From Phycisphaerales bacterium (GTDB lineage: Bacteria > Planctomycetota > Phycisphaerae > SM23-33), in NCBI GenBank assembly GCA_003153915.1, contig PMBX01000110.1, positions 1 to 8,469 of the forward strand: a DNA stretch of 8,469 nt. The letters are read 5' to 3'. The notes under the pieces were generated by a model, which had not been told where the DNA came from, made no database searches, and worked only from the letters and a program-made list of their open reading frames with translations. Shown one piece after another: positions 1 through 7,084 of this stretch (position 1 is the stretch's first letter; every line of letters starts with the position of its first letter). The translations under genes and the position numbers were made by a program.

Positions 1-299
1 ACTAGCATGCCCCTCCAATACGACGATGGCATTCAGTATGACCAGATATTTCACAATTGTCAAGAACAAAATACACCAAAAGCGCAAGAAACAGATTTCG
101 TGCCATGATAAAAGGCACCCCCCTCGGCATTTCGCGCACATAACGATTTATTCATTTAGCACGGGTTGTTGGCAGTGCGCTTTTCCAACCTCTGGCTCCG
201 GTTAGATAATAAAGGGCGTCCGGGTAGGCTGTCCTTGTTCCCCACAAATTAATTTGCGGTTTGTGGTGTCATCCCTCGGGAATTGCCCCCTGTCCAGAG
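1..299. other. Intergenic region left of the ABC ATPase gene
   Basis: I see no convincing gene here. The stretch is more AT-rich than the rest of the window. The only open frames are very short (for example 12 codons on the plus strand from 105 and about 34 codons on the minus strand from 104) and lack coding character. It contains a minus-strand promoter candidate at 35-63, a weak 5-bp inverted repeat (100-104 with 114-118), and a 7-bp inverted repeat (CCACAAA at 242-248 with TTTGTGG at 260-266, 11-nt loop) about 34 nt past the ABC ATPase stop. The last could help end the long minus-strand transcript, but no run of T follows it, so I do not call it a terminator. Confidence 0.6.
35..63 (-). 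promoter_or_regulatory. Sigma70-like promoter pointing off the left edge
   Basis: Reading the minus strand, a perfect -35 hexamer TTGACA (63-58) is followed by a 17-nt spacer and CATACT (40-35), which matches the -10 consensus TATAAT at four of six positions. Transcription would start near 28. Just downstream, GGAGGGG lies immediately before an ATG at 8-6, although the spacing to the ATG is only 1-3 nt, which is short. The gene itself would lie outside the window, so this stays a prediction from hexamers, spacing and position. Confidence 0.45.
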
Positions 300-998
300 C
301 TAGAGTTCGTTGCACCTGCCGTCGCGGAGGTGCAGGATGCGGTCGGTCTGCTCGGCCAACGAGGCGTCGTGTGTGACCATCAGGATCGTCTGGCCGTCAC
401 GGCGGTTGCACTGCTTGAGCAGTTCCATGATGCCCTTACCGGAGGCGCTGTCGAGGTTTCCGGTGGGTTCGTCGGCAAGGAGGATCCGTGGACGGTTCAT
501 CAGCGCCCTGGCGATGGCCACGCGCTGCCTCTCCCCGCCGGAAAGCTCCTTGGGGCGATGTCGCAGGCGATCGCCCAGGCCCAGGCGATCCAGGGTTTCC
601 GTCGCAGCCTGGCGGGCCTTGGCTCGTTGACCGAGCCAGGCAAGGGTGGAACAGGCCACCTTGGCCGGCAGGAGGACGTTTTCCAGCACGTTCAGTTCGC
701 CCAACAAGTGGTAAAACTGGAAGACAAAGCCAACGTCGCGACAGCGCATCCCGTCGCGACGACGGGTTGGAAGGGCGGTAACATCCTGTCCGGAAAGGGC
801 GACCATGCCGCGGTCGGGCTTGTCCAGCATACCGATCAAGTGCAGCAGCGTGCTCTTGCCGCTGCCGCTGGCCCCCACCACGGCAGTGAAACTCCCCGCC
901 GATAGACTGAAGCTCACACCGCGCAGCACGTGCAGGTCCACCTTGCCCATGCGGTAGCTCTTGTGCAGCCCCTGGACGGCCACCAGCGGTTCACTCAT
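300..998 (-). CDS. lolD: LolD/MacB-type ABC transporter ATP-binding protein
   Basis: This 232-residue protein is the ATPase subunit of a LolCDE/MacB-class ABC exporter. It would sit on the cytoplasmic side of the inner membrane and power its permease partner. All nucleotide-binding motifs are visible: Walker A GASGSGKST (42-50), Q-loop FVFQ (91-94), signature LSGGERQ (152-158), Walker B ILLADEP with catalytic Glu177, D-loop NLDSASG (181-187) and the switch His210. Length is normal for LolD. The ATG at 998 has a good ribosome site, GGAGG nine nt upstream, and overlaps the permease stop (ATGAGTGA), so the two genes are probably translationally coupled. It is the last gene of the minus-strand run. 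The class is certain. Release of lipoproteins as the real job is inferred from the family and the neighbouring LolC-like permease; MacB-like export of another substrate is the alternative. Confidence 0.93.
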   Translation of the reverse strand: MSEPLVAVQGLHKSYRMGKVDLHVLRGVSFSLSAGSFTAVVGASGSGKSTLLHLIGMLDKPDRGMVALSGQDVTALPTRRRDGMRCRDVGFVFQFYHLLGELNVLENVLLPAKVACSTLAWLGQRAKARQAATETLDRLGLGDRLRHRPKELSGGERQRVAIARALMNRPRILLADEPTGNLDSASGKGIMELLKQCNRRDGQTILMVTHDASLAEQTDRILHLRDGRCNEL

Positions 999-2658
999 AC
1001 CGTAGCGCCTCCACCGGCTGCATCCGCGCCGCCCGGGCCGCCGGGATCATCGCGCCCAGCAGGCCCGCGACAATCGCCCCGGCGACGATCAGCAGCACCG
1101 GAACAACCTCCACCTCGTTGGGGATCTTCTCGAACATGAAGAACTCCCGGTCCCAGACGCGGAAACCGAACCAGTGGTCCACGGCATCCTGGATGGGATT
1201 GATATACCGGACAAAGTAGTACCCGCCGATGGTCCCCAGGACCGACCCCACCAGGCCGATGGCCGCCCCGTAGGCCAGGAAGATCTGCGCCACGCCGAAA
1301 CTTCCGGCCCCGATGGCCTTGAGCACGCCGATGTCCTTGGTCTTCTGGAAGACGATCATGTAGAAGATCACGAAGATCAGCACCACCGCCACCAGCGAGA
1401 TAATCCCGAACATTATCACCGTCAACGTCCGCTGCTTTTCGATAGGCCCGACGATGGCCGCCTGGCGCTGTCGCCAGGTCAGCACGGAGACATCTCCCAT
1501 CGCCGCCTCCGAATGTGCGGCGCGGAAGGCATGCCACGATTTTTCCACCCCGGCCCGGACGGCTTCGAGGCTCCTTTCATCCGTCGCCCCTCGAACCTTG
1601 ATGTGTACCTGGTTGCATCGGGCTGGGACGATGACCTTGTCTGGTTTATCCGCCGAGTAGGCGGCGGACATGTTGTTGAGTTGTTGGAGCGTTTCGAAAG
1701 GCACGTAGACGATCTCCGAGTCGATGGAGGAGACATCCGTCTGGCAATCATCGACGATGGTGAAGGTCTTGCTGTTCAGCGAGGGCGTTGTGCCCAGGCC
1801 GCTGCCCAGGGGAATCAGCGACACCGACACCTTGCTGCCAGGGCAGAGGAACCGGATGGTCTTGCCTTCTTCCGTTCGGAAGCTCAAACCGCGAATCCCC
1901 AGGCCCAGGATGATGTGTCGGGACGGGTCCAGCCAGCCGGCAGAGGTGGTCAGTTCCTCCAGGCGTTTTTCCAGCGCCTCGGTCCGCTCGGTTGGCTCGC
2001 CGTGGGATTGCCCGTAGGCGGCCTGGAGTTGGGCGTGCGCTTCGGCGATGGCGGCCTGGTGGTCCTTGGCGCGTTTCAATAGGCTCCTGGCGCCGTAATG
2101 CGCCAGCAGCGCGTTGTCCAGCCGCTGGGCCATTCCGTAACCCTGGTCCTCCACTCGCGGCGGGCGGAGGGACTTGCCGCGAAGCTCCTCGATGAACTTA
2201 ATCTGCCCATCCAGGCGGTTTTGGATCTCCCAGATCGGCGGGTCGAAGGTGGGCTTGGCCCATTCGGTCTGGACAAAGAGGCCCTTCTCGAAGTCCGTCA
2301 CCTCCGCCCGTTGCGGCAGGCGGATGCCGGCAGCCTGGACGATCTGGCTCCAGTTGCTTTCGGGAATCCTCAGGTAACAGGGAACCAGGATAAACGGAGA
2401 GGCGGCTTCCACTTCCGGCACGTCCTTGCCTACCTGGGCGATGAACTCATCGTAGAGGCCCATGCCCTCTGAGCCGGTGGACTCCACGACGATGTCCCCG
2501 AAAAGTCCCTTTGCCGCGCGCTCCACCTTGGCCAGGAAACCGTCCATGACGCTGACGACGATAAGCATCATCGCCACGCACAGCGCCACGGCCAGGATCG
2601 CGAAGTACGCGATCGCCCGGCTGCGAAGGTATCGAAGGCAAAGGAAAAGCTTATACAT
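991..2658 (-). CDS. LolC/E-like ABC permease (FtsX family) with helical insertion
   Basis: Inner-membrane permease, 555 residues from the ATG at 2658; a TTG two codons upstream is the other possible start. The N-terminus (LRYLRSRAIAYFAILAVAL, then SVMDGF) is typical of LolC/E proteins and holds membrane segment 1 (about 17-38). A large periplasmic domain follows, then three more membrane segments (about 411-437, 454-484, 516-539). The end, PAARAARMQPVEALRYE, is the usual FtsX-family tail. E. coli LolC and LolE are about 400 residues. The extra length lies in the periplasmic part, where residues about 130-248 are charged, rich in Ala, Glu and Lys, and look helical (likely coiled coil at 195-240). 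No strong ribosome site precedes the start. The gene overlaps the ATPase gene by 8 bp. Only one permease is present, so a homodimer with two ATPases is the likely assembly. Family is sure; substrate is inferred. Confidence 0.88.
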   Translation of the reverse strand: MYKLFLCLRYLRSRAIAYFAILAVALCVAMMLIVVSVMDGFLAKVERAAKGLFGDIVVESTGSEGMGLYDEFIAQVGKDVPEVEAASPFILVPCYLRIPESNWSQIVQAAGIRLPQRAEVTDFEKGLFVQTEWAKPTFDPPIWEIQNRLDGQIKFIEELRGKSLRPPRVEDQGYGMAQRLDNALLAHYGARSLLKRAKDHQAAIAEAHAQLQAAYGQSHGEPTERTEALEKRLEELTTSAGWLDPSRHIILGLGIRGLSFRTEEGKTIRFLCPGSKVSVSLIPLGSGLGTTPSLNSKTFTIVDDCQTDVSSIDSEIVYVPFETLQQLNNMSAAYSADKPDKVIVPARCNQVHIKVRGATDERSLEAVRAGVEKSWHAFRAAHSEAAMGDVSVLTWRQRQAAIVGPIEKQRTLTVIMFGIISLVAVVLIFVIFYMIVFQKTKDIGVLKAIGAGSFGVAQIFLAYGAAIGLVGSVLGTIGGYYFVRYINPIQDAVDHWFGFRVWDREFFMFEKIPNEVEVVPVLLIVAGAIVAGLLGAMIPAARAARMQPVEALRYE

Positions 2659-2661
2659 GGT

Positions 2662-2725
2662 CAATCGACGGACCGATTGGTCTCGTTTGCCAATCGGATA
2701 TATCGCTATTTCGCTTGCGAGCGAA
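2662..2725 (-). promoter_or_regulatory. Overlapping hairpins in the lysS-permease junction
   Basis: In the minus-strand mRNA three inverted repeats follow each other. A 6-bp stem (2710-2715 with 2720-2725, 4-nt loop) covers the last codons of lysS. An 8-bp perfect stem, CCGATTGG with CCAATCGG (2697-2690 with 2680-2673, 9-nt loop), lies in the intergenic gap. A 6-bp stem, CAATCG with CGATTG (2679-2674 with 2667-2662), ends three nt before the permease ATG. The last two share bases 2674-2679, so they cannot form together. No run of U follows any of them, so they do not look like simple terminators. A role in setting translation of the permease or in RNA stability is my inference. Confidence 0.35.
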
Positions 2726-4181
2726 GCAAGGGGAAAAGCACCACGTCGCGTATGGAGGCGCTGTTGGTCAGCAGCATGACCACCCGGTCGATGCCGATGC
2801 CCAGCCCGCCCGCCGGCGGCATGCCGTGCCGCAGCGCCGTCAGGAAGTCCTCGTCCATCACCCGCATGGCGGCTGCGTCGCCCTCGCCTCGAAGCTGCTT
2901 GGCGAAGTTTGCCTCCTGCACGGCAGGGTCGTTAAGTTCCGTGTAGGCGTTGGCGATCTCCATCCCCGCGATGTAAAGCTCAAATCGCAGGGCGATGCTC
3001 GCATCGTCGGCCTTTCGGCGGGTCAGCGGGCAGATGTCTGCCGGGTAATCAATCACGAACACCGGGGTGTTCGCCCCCGCCATCGCTGGTTCGACGGCGG
3101 CCTCGAAAACCTCGTTGACCACCACCGCGTCGTCCTTGTTGACTTCCTCGATGCCCAGTTGCCTGGCCTTGGCCCGCACAGCCGCCGGCTCGCCCATTTC
3201 CACGCCCGCGTGTTCCTTCAGCAAGTCGGCGTACTTACGCCTCGGCCAGGGCGGGGTGAAGTCCAACTCCATCGTCCCATACGGCAGCTTCAATCCGCCG
3301 GAAACTTCCCGCGCGGAGGTGGCGATCAGTTCCTCGCTGATCTCCATCATCACCTCGTAGTCGGCGCCGGCCTGGTAGAGCTCCATCATGGTGAATTCCG
3401 GGTTGTGCCTGGCGTCGATGCCCTCGTTGCGGAAGTTCCTGCCGATCTCGAAGACCTTTTCCATCCCGCCGGCCAGCAGGCGCTTAAGGTACAACTCCGG
3501 GCTGATCCGCAGGAACAGATCGGCGTCGAGGGTGTTGTGGTGCGTCGTGAAAGGCCTCGCCGCCCCGCCGCCGTAGATGGGTTGGAGAATGGGCGTTTCG
3601 ACCTCGACGAAGCCGCGCTTCTTCAGCAACGAGCGGAAAGTCTCGATGATGGCGACTCGCTTCTTGAACACGGCCATCGAGTCCGGGTTGGTCATCAAGT
3701 CCAGGTAGCGATGGCGATATCGCGTCTCGACGTCCTGGAGGCCGTGGAATTTTTCCGGCATGGGGTTGAGGCTCTTGCACAGCAGCGTCAGCCGGTCGGC
3801 CCAGACGGTGACCTCCCCGGTCCGCGTCTTGGACAGCGGTCCCGAGACGGCCACCATGTCGCCCAGGTCCAGCAGTTTGGCCAGCGCCCATGGGGTCTCC
3901 TCCAGGCCCTTGGGGGGCTTGCCTGGGGTGTCCTTGCGGAGGCATATCTGCATCTGGCCGGTGGAGTCGCGAAGGTGGCAAAACATCATCTTGCCCATGT
4001 CGCGCAACAACACCAGCCTGCCGGCGATATCGGCGGATTGGCCTTCGCTTCCGTCATGGTAGTCCGCCAGCACCCCCGCGATCGGCTGGGCGGAGTCATA
4101 CCGCCCGCCATAGGGGTCGATGCCTAGTTGGCGAATCTTCTCCAGCTTTGCAAGCCGGTCTGCTTGGACTTTTTCGAGCAT
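2706..4181 (-). CDS. lysS: Lysyl-tRNA synthetase, class II
   Basis: Cytoplasmic enzyme that attaches lysine to tRNA-Lys using ATP. From the ATG at 4181 the protein is 491 residues, close to the E. coli enzyme (505). A helical N-terminus leads into an OB-fold anticodon-binding domain (about 50-140) and the class II catalytic core. Motif 1 lies around RGFVEVETPILQP (189-201), motif 2 is FEIGRNFRNEGIDARHNPEF (244-263), and motif 3 is GLGIGIDRVVMLL (459-471). The lysine-pocket segment MEIANAYTELND (407-418) is also present. An in-frame TTG at 4202 could add seven residues, but the ATG start fits the usual family N-terminus (LEKIRQLGIDPY) better. Neither start has a clear Shine-Dalgarno site. It lies 58 bp after rnr and 47 bp before the permease ATG. 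The bacterial-type class II identity is beyond doubt. Confidence 0.97.
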   Translation of the reverse strand: MLEKVQADRLAKLEKIRQLGIDPYGGRYDSAQPIAGVLADYHDGSEGQSADIAGRLVLLRDMGKMMFCHLRDSTGQMQICLRKDTPGKPPKGLEETPWALAKLLDLGDMVAVSGPLSKTRTGEVTVWADRLTLLCKSLNPMPEKFHGLQDVETRYRHRYLDLMTNPDSMAVFKKRVAIIETFRSLLKKRGFVEVETPILQPIYGGGAARPFTTHHNTLDADLFLRISPELYLKRLLAGGMEKVFEIGRNFRNEGIDARHNPEFTMMELYQAGADYEVMMEISEELIATSAREVSGGLKLPYGTMELDFTPPWPRRKYADLLKEHAGVEMGEPAAVRAKARQLGIEEVNKDDAVVVNEVFEAAVEPAMAGANTPVFVIDYPADICPLTRRKADDASIALRFELYIAGMEIANAYTELNDPAVQEANFAKQLRGEGDAAAMRVMDEDFLTALRHGMPPAGGLGIGIDRVVMLLTNSASIRDVVLFPLLRSQAK

Positions 4182-4239
4182 GGAGCACCCGTTGAAACAC
4201 AACTAAGACAAGGCATCTTCGGCTCGCGCTGCCGGCCTG

Positions 4240-6402
4240 TCAAGACCGCCGCCCGCGACGCTTCTTGGCGGGGGCCTTGGCCTGCCGCTGTTCCTTGGAT
4301 GGCTTGAGGTTAAGCTGCCGCCGCGCCAGGTCAACCCCGACGATCCGCACGTCCATAAGGTCGCCGATGCGGATGGTCCTTCCGCCTCGTTCACCGCGGA
4401 CCTGCCCCATCTTGGCGTTGACCTCCCACCAGTCGTCGCCCAGGTCTTCCAGGCGCACCAGGCCCTCGATCAGCAGCTTGCGCAACTGGACGAAGATTCC
4501 GAAGTTGGCCACGCCCGTTACCACGCCGTCGAAGTCCTGGCCGAGGCGGTCTTGGAGCATCTGAAGGATGAGCACCTCGCGCAGCTCCTCCTCGGCTGCC
4601 TCGGCCCGCCGCTCGGCGGAAGTACAGTGCTGGCCTAGCTTGACCAGTTCGGCGACGTCTTCGCTTGGGCGGGCATTCATTCGCCCGCGACAATAATCAG
4701 CCAGCAAGCGGTGAATGGTCAGGTCCGGGTAACGGCGGATCGGGCTGGTAAAGTGGCAGTAGTGCTCGCTGGCCAGGGCAAAGTGCCCGATGCGCATGGG
4801 GGAGTATTCGGCCTGCTGGAATGTCTTAAGCACGGCAAGGTTGACCGCGTAGCTTTCGCCCTTGCCCCGCACCGCCGCCAGAAGGTCCTGCAACTCCCGC
4901 CGGCTGAAACTCGCCGGCAGACGATGCCCCGCGGCCCGCAGGAACGCCGACAGCGGCGCCGAGGAAGCGGCCTCCGGGGCCGGGTGGACCCGCCGCAGGC
5001 AGGGACGGTTGAGCCGTTCCATCAACTCGGCCACCGCCTCGTTGGCCTCCACCATGAACATCTCGATCATCGTGTGTGTGTAGGCGTCGTCCTCAGGTTC
5101 GGCGTCGGTGACCCGCCCGGCTGCGTCGATAATCAGCCGCACCTCCGGCAGGTCCAGGTGCAACATGCCCGCCTGGCGGCGGCGATGCTCGATCAGCCTT
5201 GCCAGGTCCAGGCAGCCGTGGATCAGCTCCACCACCTCGCGCTGGTATCCGCCGACCTTCCCATCGCAGATGTCCTGCGCCTGGGCGTAGGTGAGGCGCT
5301 TGGTCGAGCGGATGACGGTCTCGGCGTATTCCTTTCGCACGATGCCCGCCTGGGCGTCGTAGGTGATAAAGACGCTCTTGCAGTAGCGGTTCTTGCCCTC
5401 CTGGAGGCTGCACACGCCGTTGGACAGCACCTCCGGCAGCATGGGCACGACCTTGCGCGGGAAGTAAACGCTCGTGCCGCGGAGGCGGGCCTCCTTCTCC
5501 AGCGTCGTGCCCTCCCGCACGAAGTGCGACACGTCGGCGATGTGCACGCCGAGTGTGACCTCCTGGCCGCTGCGTGTGAGGCTGATGGCGTCGTCAAAGT
5601 CGCGTGCGTCGGGCGGGTCGATGGTGACGATGGTCAAGCCGGTCAGGTCGCGCCTTCCGTCGAGGACTTGGGGGTCGAATCCCTCCGCCGCCTGGCGGGC
5701 GTCGTCCATCGCGGCATCGGAGAATGCCTCCTCCAGGCCGTGGGCGCGGATGACCGCCCGCGTCTCGACCTCGATTTGGCCGCTTGGCCCCAACACTTCC
5801 ACCAGGACGCCCTCGGGCAACTCGCCGGGTTGGGGATACTTGATGATCTCCGCTACGACCTTGGCGCCCTGGCCCGGACCGGCGGTCCCGATATCGGCTA
5901 CCACTATCGGCGTGGTCATGCCCGATCCATCCGGCAGGACGAACCAGGTTCCCTCGGACCGCTGAAGCGTGCCGACGAACCGGTTGCGGGCGCGCTTGAC
6001 GATCTCGACGACCTGGCCGGCGAATAGCATCCGCCCCTCGCGCTTGCCCTGCTTGCGGACGGTCGCCACCACCAGGTCGCCGTTGAGCGCCCCGCCGGCA
6101 GCGCCTTCGGGGATGAACAGGTCCCCGTGGGCGTTGGGCGTCTCGGGAATGATGAAACCGAACCCGCGCTGATTGGGCCGGTAGAAGCCCACAACCTTTC
6201 CGGGCATCTCCGGCAGGGTCAGGCTGTCCTTGGCCCCCAGCGCTACGCGGCCGCTGTCGCGGAGCGTCTTGATTGCCGTGCGGAACGCCCCGTAATCGGC
6301 GTCCTCGATGCCCATCTGGCGGGCGAGCTGGCGGGGCTTGAGCGGCTGGTAGCTCCGGCCGGCCAGGTACTTGATAATCGCCTCGGCGTATTGTTGTGGC
6401 AT
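4240..6402 (-). CDS. rnr: Ribonuclease R (RNB-family 3'-5' exoribonuclease)
   Basis: Processive hydrolytic exonuclease that degrades RNA, including structured RNA, from the 3' end. The frame stays open up to 6711, but the ATG at 6402 is chosen because GGAGGG lies nine nt upstream and the family fold begins there; the extra residues would overlap the divergent gene and resemble nothing. The 720-residue protein shows an N-terminal winged-helix region (about 1-60), cold-shock domains (first one at GKVVGFYRPNQRGFGFI, 68-84), the RNB catalytic domain (about 250-580), and an S1 domain (about 623-702). The four catalytic aspartates are present in IDPPDARDFDDA (Asp262, 268, 270, 271, equal in spacing to E. 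coli 272, 278, 280, 281). HFTSPIRRYPDL (550-561) is the second RNB signature. A short Lys/Arg-rich tail ends the protein. It is somewhat shorter than E. coli RNase R (813). It is the first gene of the minus-strand run. I found no convincing promoter upstream. Confidence 0.96.
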   Translation of the reverse strand: MPQQYAEAIIKYLAGRSYQPLKPRQLARQMGIEDADYGAFRTAIKTLRDSGRVALGAKDSLTLPEMPGKVVGFYRPNQRGFGFIIPETPNAHGDLFIPEGAAGGALNGDLVVATVRKQGKREGRMLFAGQVVEIVKRARNRFVGTLQRSEGTWFVLPDGSGMTTPIVVADIGTAGPGQGAKVVAEIIKYPQPGELPEGVLVEVLGPSGQIEVETRAVIRAHGLEEAFSDAAMDDARQAAEGFDPQVLDGRRDLTGLTIVTIDPPDARDFDDAISLTRSGQEVTLGVHIADVSHFVREGTTLEKEARLRGTSVYFPRKVVPMLPEVLSNGVCSLQEGKNRYCKSVFITYDAQAGIVRKEYAETVIRSTKRLTYAQAQDICDGKVGGYQREVVELIHGCLDLARLIEHRRRQAGMLHLDLPEVRLIIDAAGRVTDAEPEDDAYTHTMIEMFMVEANEAVAELMERLNRPCLRRVHPAPEAASSAPLSAFLRAAGHRLPASFSRRELQDLLAAVRGKGESYAVNLAVLKTFQQAEYSPMRIGHFALASEHYCHFTSPIRRYPDLTIHRLLADYCRGRMNARPSEDVAELVKLGQHCTSAERRAEAAEEELREVLILQMLQDRLGQDFDGVVTGVANFGIFVQLRKLLIEGLVRLEDLGDDWWEVNAKMGQVRGERGGRTIRIGDLMDVRIVGVDLARRQLNLKPSKEQRQAKAPAKKRRGRRS

Positions 6403-6517
6403 TGGATGTAACCCTCCGCCGGCAGACCGGCTTGGGAATTGCGCCCGTAGGCTATCCGCGGCAGGGTCATTGTGCCAGCCTTTCCCGCAAACCCGCGCCC
6501 CGCCTGCTTCTTTGCCG

Positions 6518-6546
6518 CTGACACAGACGGCCGACTTCGGTATGCT
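6518..6546 (+). promoter_or_regulatory. Sigma70-like promoter of the YlbF-family gene
   Basis: CTGACA (6518-6523, five of six matches to the -35 consensus), a 17-nt spacer, and TATGCT (6541-6546, four of six matches to the -10). Transcription would begin near 6553, giving a leader of about 30 nt that includes the ribosome site GGGAG at 6571-6575, eight nt before the ATG at 6584. The placement in the divergent gap and the exact spacing support it, but it rests on hexamers alone. Confidence 0.5.
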
Positions 6547-6583
6547 TGGCCGGCAGAATAACCAAATATCGGGAGAGACGCCC

Positions 6584-6931
6584 ATGGACCAGCAGATGAT
6601 CGACCTCGCCGCACAACTCGGCAAAACCATCGCCCAATCTTCCCAGGCCGCAAAGCTCCGCGCGGCGCGGACGGCTATGAGCAAGAGGCCGGACCTGGAG
6701 CAACTGCTCAAGGACTACCGTGCTCAATCCGACAAGATCGCCGCCCTGGAACAGGACAACAAGCCCATCGAGGTCGATGACAAGCAACGCCTTGCCGCAC
6801 TGGAGGGCAAGCTGCTGGCGGCTGAGGAATTCAAGCAGTTCACCATCGCGCAGATGGAATATGTTGACCTGATGCGCAAGGTCAACCAGGAACTGCGACG
6901 GCAACTTGCCGGCGTGGAAGACCATCCCTGA
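6584..6931 (+). CDS. YlbF/YmcA-family protein
   Basis: A 115-residue, almost wholly helical cytoplasmic protein. The ATG at 6584 is chosen because GGGAGAG lies just upstream and because the family domain begins at once (DLAAQLGKTIAQSSQAAKLR); the same frame is open further upstream but overlaps rnr and lacks sense. The layout matches the Com_YlbF (DUF964) family: a first helix (about 5-33), the SKRPDLEQLLKDY turn and helix (33-45), a long charged helix (about 46-85), then EFKQFTIAQMEYVDLMRKVNQ (from 82) leading to a final helix. In Bacillus subtilis, YlbF and YmcA form a complex with YaaT that acts with RNase Y in RNA maturation and affects competence and biofilm formation. No YaaT or RNase Y gene is visible here. 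The gene is divergent from rnr, and its own role is not known from sequence. Family confidence is good; function in this organism is open. Confidence 0.85.
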   Translation: MDQQMIDLAAQLGKTIAQSSQAAKLRAARTAMSKRPDLEQLLKDYRAQSDKIAALEQDNKPIEVDDKQRLAALEGKLLAAEEFKQFTIAQMEYVDLMRKVNQELRRQLAGVEDHP

Positions 6932-7003
6932 CGGGGAAAGCGACTTTCAGCCGAGGGCGGGATTTTTGGTCCTTCCTTTTACGTGTGGATACAAAGGCAT
7001 TCC

Positions 7004-7041
7004 GCACGCGGATCGCTTCCTTCGGTCGCTAATCCGCGTGC
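7004..7041. repeat. 10-bp perfect inverted repeat in the convergent gap
   Basis: GCACGCGGAT (7004-7013) pairs perfectly with ATCCGCGTGC (7032-7041) around an 18-nt loop. It lies in the 153-bp gap between two convergent genes (6932-7084). Either strand could fold it, so it may act as a two-way transcription end or protect 3' ends. No T run follows on either side, so it is not a standard intrinsic terminator; a REP-like dispersed element is the other possibility. The remainder of the gap holds a 5-bp hairpin (6936-6940 with 6944-6948) and a T5 tract (6963-6967) that are not adjacent to each other. Confidence 0.6.
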
Positions 7042-7084
7042 CCTACAGTCTCGTGCAGTTGCGCCGCCGGTCAGCAGGCCGTCT

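Noticed and set aside
1174..2082. Plus-strand open frame (302 codons) opposite the permease
   Set aside because: Asp/His/Gly-rich mirror of the permease codons; no domain.
2715..4127. Long plus-strand open frame (470 codons) opposite lysS
   Set aside because: It lies entirely antisense to a certain gene, its product is rich in His, Arg, Gly and Val with no recognisable domain, and such mirror frames are common in GC-rich DNA.
4207..4241. Imperfect hairpin spanning the rnr stop (GACAAGGC with GCCTGTC, inner CGGC with GCCG)
   Set aside because: It contains a bulge and an internal asymmetric loop and has no T run, so it is not distinguishable from chance in GC-rich DNA.
4711..6027. Plus-strand open frame (438 codons) opposite rnr
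   Set aside because: A shadow of the rnr codon pattern; composition is skewed and no domain is visible.
6450..6480. Possible sigma54 (-24/-12) promoter for rnr on the minus strand (TGGCAC followed by CCTGC)
   Set aside because: The GG-to-GC spacing is 12 instead of 10 nt. A sigma70 alternative here (CTGGCA, 17 nt, ATAGCC) is also too weak to call.
6371..6583. Upstream extension of the YlbF-family frame
   Set aside because: It overlaps the start of rnr; the ATG at 6584 has a ribosome site and begins the family domain.
6403..6711. 103-residue N-terminal extension of RNase R
   Set aside because: It overlaps the divergent YlbF-family gene and its promoter, resembles no RNase R N-terminus, and the ATG at 6402 has a good ribosome site.
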